A DNA stretch of 16,216 bases from JAJKIP01 sp040509055 (lineage in GTDB: Bacteria; Bacteroidota; Bacteroidia; Chitinophagales; Chitinophagaceae). Below, piece by piece: positions 14,211 through 16,216 of the stretch; position 1 is the first letter of the stretch, and each line of letters opens with the position of its first letter. Made by a program: the position numbers and the translations under genes. The DNA is taken from assembly GCA_040509055.1 (NCBI GenBank), contig JBEVLT010000109.1:1-16216 (forward strand), read 5' to 3'. The notes under the pieces were generated by a model. The model searched no databases. It had not been told where the DNA came from and saw only the letters and a program-made list of their open reading frames with translations.

Positions 14211-15041
14211 ATGCAAATAAGATTTTCTGCGGGCCCTAACGAGACAAAACAGATGGGCACGGAGCAGCTTCGCGAAAACTTCCTGGTGCAGAACCTGGTG
14301 CAGGACAATACCGTGCAGCTGGTATATTCCCACTACGACCGGGTGATCATCGGTGGCGCCAAACCGCTAGGGCAAACGCTGGAGCTGCCCAACCATCCGG
14401 AGCTGCGGGCCGATTACTTCCTGGAAAGAAGAGAGCTGGGCATCATCAACGTCGGCGGCAAAGGGGTAGTCACAATTGACGGAACGGAATACGAATCGGA
14501 TAAAATGGATTGCATTTATGCCGGCAAGGGTACCAGGAGCGTCAGCTTTGCCTCGGCAGACAGCGCCAGCCCGGCTGTATTTTACCTGCTGTCGGCCCCG
14601 GCGCACAAAGAATACCCGGCACAGAAGTTTACCAAGGAGCAGGCCTCGCCGGTGCAGCTGGGCGCACCTGAAACATCGAACCAGCGAACGGTATACAAAT
14701 ACATTCACCTCGATGGCATCAAAAGCAGCCAGCTGGTGATGGGATTGACAGTACTGGCGCCCGGCAGTGTATGGAACTCGGTGCCGCCGCATACGCATAC
14801 ACGCCGCATGGAAGTGTATTTCTATTTCGACCTCGCCGAAGGACAGCGTATCTTTCACTTCATGGGCGAGCCGCAGGAAACGCGCCACCTCGTAATGGCC
14901 AACCACGAAGCCGTTATCTCTGCTCCCTGGAGCATGCATTTTGGCTGCGGCACCGGCAATTATGGCTTTATCTGGGGCATGGCCGGCGAAAACCTGGTGT
15001 ATTCGGATATGGACCCGGCACCCATTCATGAGCTGAAATAA
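14211..15041 (+). CDS. kduI: 5-dehydro-4-deoxy-D-glucuronate isomerase
   Basis: A 276-residue cytoplasmic cupin-type metalloenzyme. It isomerises 5-keto-4-deoxyuronate (the spontaneous product of unsaturated galacturonate) to DKII, the substrate of KduD. The zinc ligands are visible as His194 and His196 (PPHTHTRR), Glu201 (MEVYFYFD) and His243 (WSMHFGCG). The spacing is identical to that of E. coli KduI (His196, His198, Glu203, His245), and total length is also nearly the same (278 there). Other family segments are GGAKPLGQTLELPN at 48-61, RRELGIINVGGKG at 73-85, and MGEPQETRHLVMANHEAVISAPW at 218-240. The ATG at 14211 gives the standard N terminus. It lies 87 bp after kduD and 62 bp before kdgK. 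Confidence 0.96.
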   Translation: MQIRFSAGPNETKQMGTEQLRENFLVQNLVQDNTVQLVYSHYDRVIIGGAKPLGQTLELPNHPELRADYFLERRELGIINVGGKGVVTIDGTEYESDKMDCIYAGKGTRSVSFASADSASPAVFYLLSAPAHKEYPAQKFTKEQASPVQLGAPETSNQRTVYKYIHLDGIKSSQLVMGLTVLAPGSVWNSVPPHTHTRRMEVYFYFDLAEGQRIFHFMGEPQETRHLVMANHEAVISAPWSMHFGCGTGNYGFIWGMAGENLVYSDMDPAPIHELK

Positions 15042-15053
15042 ATCATCACGATA

Positions 15054-15073
15054 GCAGGTCTGTTTTAGCCTGC
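15054..15073 (+). promoter_or_regulatory. Hairpin in the kduI-kdgK gap
   Basis: GCAGG (15054-15058) and CCTGC (15069-15073) can pair around a 10-nt loop containing TTTT. There is no downstream T-run, so it is at best a partial terminator, attenuator or processing site. No consensus promoter is visible in the 62-bp gap, which favours co-transcription of kduI and kdgK. Confidence 0.3.
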
Positions 15074-15103
15074 AGCAAACCATAAAGTAAAATCTACAGA
15101 ACA

Positions 15104-16129
15104 ATGTCAAAAAAAGTAGTTACCCTCGGGGAAATCATGTTGCGGTTATCTACGCCTGATTATAAGCGTTTCGTTCAGGCTGATTCTTTCGATGTCACGT
15201 ATGGCGGCGGCGAGGCCAATGTTGCAGCTGCTTTGTGCAATTACGGGCTGAACGGTACGTTCGTAACCAAGGTGCCGAATAACCCGATCGGCCAGGCAGC
15301 GATCAATCACCTGCGCCGTTACGGGGTAGATACGCAATTCATCGCCCGTGGCGGCGACCGGCTGGGTATCTATTTCCTGGAAACAGGCGCTTCCATGCGT
15401 GCCTCGCAGGTGGTGTACGACCGGGCCGGCGCTTCGATCGCCGACGTAGACAGCAGCGAATTCGACTTTGATAAAATACTGGATGGCGCTGACTGGTTCC
15501 ATACCACCGGCATCACCCCTGCGCTGAGCGATAAAGCTGCCGCACTGACCGAAGCTGCGCTGAAAGCAGCCAAAGCCAAAGGCATCACCACCAGCATCGA
15601 CCTGAACTACCGGAAAAAACTGTGGAGCAAAGAAAAAGCAAGACAGGTGATGACCAACCTGTGCCAGTACGTGGATGTGTGCATCGGCAACGAAGAAGAT
15701 GCAGATACCACGCTTGGTTTTAAAGCCAAAGATACCGATGTGACCAAGGGCGAACTGAACCTGGACGGCTTCAAAGACGTATTCAGGCAAATGAAAGAAA
15801 AGTTCGGGTTCAAATACATCGCTTCTTCGCTGCGCGAAAGCCATAGCGCTAGCGACAACGGCTGGAGCGCCCTGGTTTACGACGGCAGCGAGTTTTACCA
15901 CACCCGCAAATACGAAGTGCGCATCATCGACCGCGTGGGCAGCGGCGATAGCTTTGCCAGCGGCTTTATTTATGGACTGGTGACCGGCATGGCCATGAAA
16001 GATGCGGCTGAGTTTGGTGTAGCGGCATCTGCCTTGAAGCATACCATTCCCGGCGACCTGAACCATGCTACCCTGGGTGAAGTAAAAGACCTGGTGAAAG
16101 GCGACGGCAGCGGAAGGGTGCAACGATAA
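15104..16129 (+). CDS. kdgK: 2-keto-3-deoxygluconate kinase (PfkB family)
   Basis: A 341-residue cytoplasmic sugar kinase of the ribokinase/PfkB family. It phosphorylates KDG with ATP to KDPG, where the saturated and unsaturated branches of this locus meet. The N-terminal GEIMLRLSTPDYKRFVQAD segment (9-27) and GGGEANVA at 34-41 are typical of KDG kinases. SIDLNYRKKLW at 164-174 matches the DxNxR substrate/ATP region. The PfkB signature VGSGDSFASGF at 278-288 contains Asp282, the catalytic base. The Asp-Arg pair just before it (RIIDRVGSGD) is the usual ATP-site lead-in. Length is normal. It ends the visible gene cluster; the aldolase that would split KDPG is not in the window and may follow beyond the right edge. 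Confidence 0.94.
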   Translation: MSKKVVTLGEIMLRLSTPDYKRFVQADSFDVTYGGGEANVAAALCNYGLNGTFVTKVPNNPIGQAAINHLRRYGVDTQFIARGGDRLGIYFLETGASMRASQVVYDRAGASIADVDSSEFDFDKILDGADWFHTTGITPALSDKAAALTEAALKAAKAKGITTSIDLNYRKKLWSKEKARQVMTNLCQYVDVCIGNEEDADTTLGFKAKDTDVTKGELNLDGFKDVFRQMKEKFGFKYIASSLRESHSASDNGWSALVYDGSEFYHTRKYEVRIIDRVGSGDSFASGFIYGLVTGMAMKDAAEFGVAASALKHTIPGDLNHATLGEVKDLVKGDGSGRVQR

Positions 16130-16216
16130 GGTGAAAAGGTTTAAAAAGTTTAAGGTTTAAAGTTCTTTCATAAGAAATGGTCCGATAGAATAGAAGGACC
16201 TCAAAGAAGGTAAAAG
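16130..16216. other. Non-coding AT-rich tail with three GTTTAA copies
   Basis: After kdgK the base composition drops sharply. GTTTAA occurs three times in 22 bases (16139-16144, 16148-16153, 16155-16160). GGTCC (16179-16183) and GGACC (16196-16200) could form a weak 5-bp stem with a 12-nt loop. No gene start is credible here: the ATG at 16177 meets a stop after three codons. It may hold a promoter or leader for the next gene, but nothing matches a consensus. Confidence 0.4.

Noticed and set aside
1..16216. CRISPR array, tRNA/rRNA genes, insertion sequences or phage genes
   Set aside because: No regularly spaced repeats, cloverleaf-like sequences, transposase or integrase motifs, or terminal inverted repeats were seen on either strand.

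Overview
The window reads as a pectin (polygalacturonate) utilisation locus from a member of the Bacteroidota, most likely a Chitinophagaceae-type soil bacterium. The reasons are: every gene lies on the + strand in tightly packed operons; Shine-Dalgarno sequences are not evident; one promoter fits the Bacteroidota consensus (TTG, 20 nt, TAnnTTTG-like); and the enzyme set resembles pectin loci of this group (GH43_12-like, GH28, GH105 with a C-terminal GATase-like domain, CE8, Uxa/Kdu/Kdg genes). Taxonomy is an inference from protein style and gene order, not from a marker gene.

Layout. (1) 1-1870: the 3' part of a sugar-acid or deoxy-sugar oxidation operon, with an SDR of the L-fucose-dehydrogenase-like type and a Zn-dependent medium-chain dehydrogenase started by GTG. 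(2) 1873-3947: a secreted GH43 arabinosidase/xylosidase-type enzyme and a small secreted NTF2-like protein, closely following the dehydrogenases. (3) 3948-4131: the main regulatory interval, with an 18-bp perfect palindrome (probable repressor operator), a good Bacteroidota-type promoter, and a GC-rich hairpin in the predicted leader. (4) 4132-14123: a compact operon of seven genes, GH28 polygalacturonase, GH105 unsaturated galacturonyl hydrolase, CE8 pectinesterase, uxaB, uxaA, uxaC and kduD. The three secreted enzymes are linked by ATGA stop/start overlaps. (5) 14124-16129: kduI and kdgK, each behind a short leader with a small hairpin, probably the same transcription unit or a sub-operon. 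(6) 16130-16216: non-coding AT-rich tail. No gene-free stretch exceeds 300 bases.

How the genes work together. CE8 removes methyl esters from pectin, GH28 cuts the demethylated galacturonan, GH105 releases unsaturated uronate from lyase products, and GH43 trims neutral side chains, all outside the cytoplasm. Inside the cell, saturated galacturonate passes through UxaC (isomerase), UxaB (tagaturonate reductase) and UxaA (altronate dehydratase) to 2-keto-3-deoxygluconate (KDG). Unsaturated uronate (as 5-keto-4-deoxyuronate) passes through KduI and KduD to the same KDG, and KdgK phosphorylates KDG to KDPG. KDPG aldolase, pectate lyases, a SusC/SusD pair or uronate transporter, and the regulator are not in the window.

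Most of the region is recognisable biology and I do not see a wholly new system. The points that most deserve a second look are the SDR whose catalytic Tyr-xxx-Lys has become Tyr-xxx-Asn, the CE8 that lacks the usual oxyanion glutamine, the GATase-like appendage on GH105, and the operator/promoter/hairpin arrangement ahead of the GH28 gene.
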